64,000 nt of DNA from ZC4RG35 sp036375695. GTDB lineage: Bacteria; Actinomycetota; Acidimicrobiia; Spongiisociales; ZC4RG35. Below, one piece after another: positions 63,818 through 64,000 of the stretch. The first letter of the stretch is position 1, and each line of letters starts with the position of its first letter. The stretch spans positions 23,824-87,823 of the forward strand of contig DASVBU010000004.1 in the NCBI GenBank assembly GCA_036375695.1. The letters are read 5' to 3'. A program made the position numbers and the translations under genes. The notes under the pieces were generated by a model. The model was not told the origin of the DNA and did not search any database. It saw only the letters and a program-made list of their open reading frames with translations.

Positions 63818-64000
63818 TTACCGCAGCATCTGGCCCACGGAACCGAGATCCTGGCAAGCCTGCACCACGCGGGCGGCCATGTTCGCTTCGGCGGCCTTCA
63901 TGTAGCTGCGCGGGTCGTAGGTCTTCTTGTCTCCGACTTCGCCGTCGACCTTGAGCACACCGTCGTAGTTCGTGAACATGTGTCCAGCGATGGGACGGGT
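63818..64000 (-). CDS. fba: Class II fructose-bisphosphate aldolase (C-terminal 60 residues)
   Basis: Only the last 60 residues are inside the window; the 5' part lies to the right. The segment FTNYDGVLKVDGEVGDKKTY, then DPRSYMKAAEANMAARVVQA and a Cys-Gln-Asp-Leu end matches the C-terminus of class II aldolases, where KKxYDPRxY is characteristic. The enzyme splits fructose-1,6-bisphosphate in glycolysis. Two TAA codons in tandem end the gene, the second overlapping the nhaA promoter element. Recognition is from a short segment, so some caution is due. Confidence 0.8.
   Translation of the reverse strand, partial: TRPIAGHMFTNYDGVLKVDGEVGDKKTYDPRSYMKAAEANMAARVVQACQDLGSVGQMLR

Noticed and set aside
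1..64000. Prophage, insertion sequence, integron, defence island or biosynthetic cluster
   Set aside because: No transposase, integrase, phage structural gene, restriction, toxin-antitoxin or synthase module was recognised; gene content is mainly housekeeping.
1..64000. tRNA and rRNA genes
   Set aside because: No gap is long enough for rRNA, and none of the gaps inspected showed a tRNA-like cloverleaf or TTCRANY T-loop at the right distance. A covariance-model scan would be decisive.

Overview
The window is a contiguous piece of a high-GC (roughly two-thirds G+C) bacterial chromosome, almost certainly from an actinobacterium. The best guess is the class Acidimicrobiia, from gene content and not from any marker search. 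Pointers are an EtfD-type Fe-S reductase, an actinobacterial HhH-GPD protein, ClpS next to a DUF2017 protein, a bacterial eRF1-like (baeRF) protein, a deazaflavin-type nitroreductase and caa3 oxidase genes. Genes are packed tightly and often overlap by 4 bases (ATGA/GTGA). No phage, insertion sequence, CRISPR array, rRNA or tRNA was seen, and no stretch over 300 bases lacks a gene. Both edges cut a gene: a nuclease/LigD-polymerase fusion on the left, a class II aldolase on the right.

Layout. 1-9.9 kb: endonuclease IV-like/LigD-polymerase fusion, HisA-like/VOC fusion, P5C dehydrogenase, orphan histidine kinase, PlsY, UPF0104 membrane protein, peroxiredoxin, beta-hydroxyacid dehydrogenase, Kbl/BioF enzyme. 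9.9-18.8 kb: acyl-CoA catabolism (acyl-CoA carboxylase alpha and beta, YjbQ, ferredoxin, MaoC hydratase, SDR, an SDR half-gene, CoA-transferase, thiolase). 18.9-25.9 kb: DNA repair protein, DUF4388 protein, Udk, ProC, proline dehydrogenase, F420-type nitroreductase, EtfD, lipoprotein. 26-28.9 kb: ClpS, DUF2017, baeRF, nucleotidyltransferase, DUF4332. 29-38.8 kb: HBHA-like Lys/Ala-rich protein with an XRE regulator, VIT1-type transporter, DAHP synthase, M20 amidohydrolase, GlnE, NadE, class IV aminotransferase, lipoprotein. 38.8-46.8 kb: MgtE, GreA, an Rrf2 regulator with copper nitrite reductase, 2Fe-2S ferredoxin, hydrolase, penicillin-acylase family protein. 46.8-53.9 kb: heme O synthase and caa3 cytochrome oxidase, then a serine-synthesis pair. 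53.9-64 kb: multi-pass membrane protein with an E3-binding-like head, Flp-pilin-like protein with collagen-like repeats, YbdK ligase, Tag glycosylase, sulfite-oxidase-like enzyme, rhodanese operon, 5'-3' exonuclease, NhaA with a small zinc ribbon, aldolase.

How it fits together. The picture is an aerobic heterotroph that respires through a caa3 oxidase, oxidises branched-chain or fatty acyl-CoAs (electrons via EtfD), catabolises proline with separate single-domain enzymes, and can reduce nitrite to NO under an NsrR-like regulator.

Regulation. At many transcription-unit starts a TANNNT hexamer sits 6-10 bases before the start codon with no Shine-Dalgarno sequence, as expected for leaderless mRNAs. 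This also helps choose starts. Intergenic DNA carries two small dispersed repeat families: a 7-base-period array (consensus near TACYNGG) at four places, and a two-hairpin element of about 58 bases in two copies. Several long perfect palindromes are also present.

Most unusual items: the endonuclease IV-like/LigD-polymerase fusion, the HisA-like/VOC fusion with altered catalytic motifs, the collagen-like pilin, the coupled ClpS-DUF2017-baeRF set, and the repeat families.
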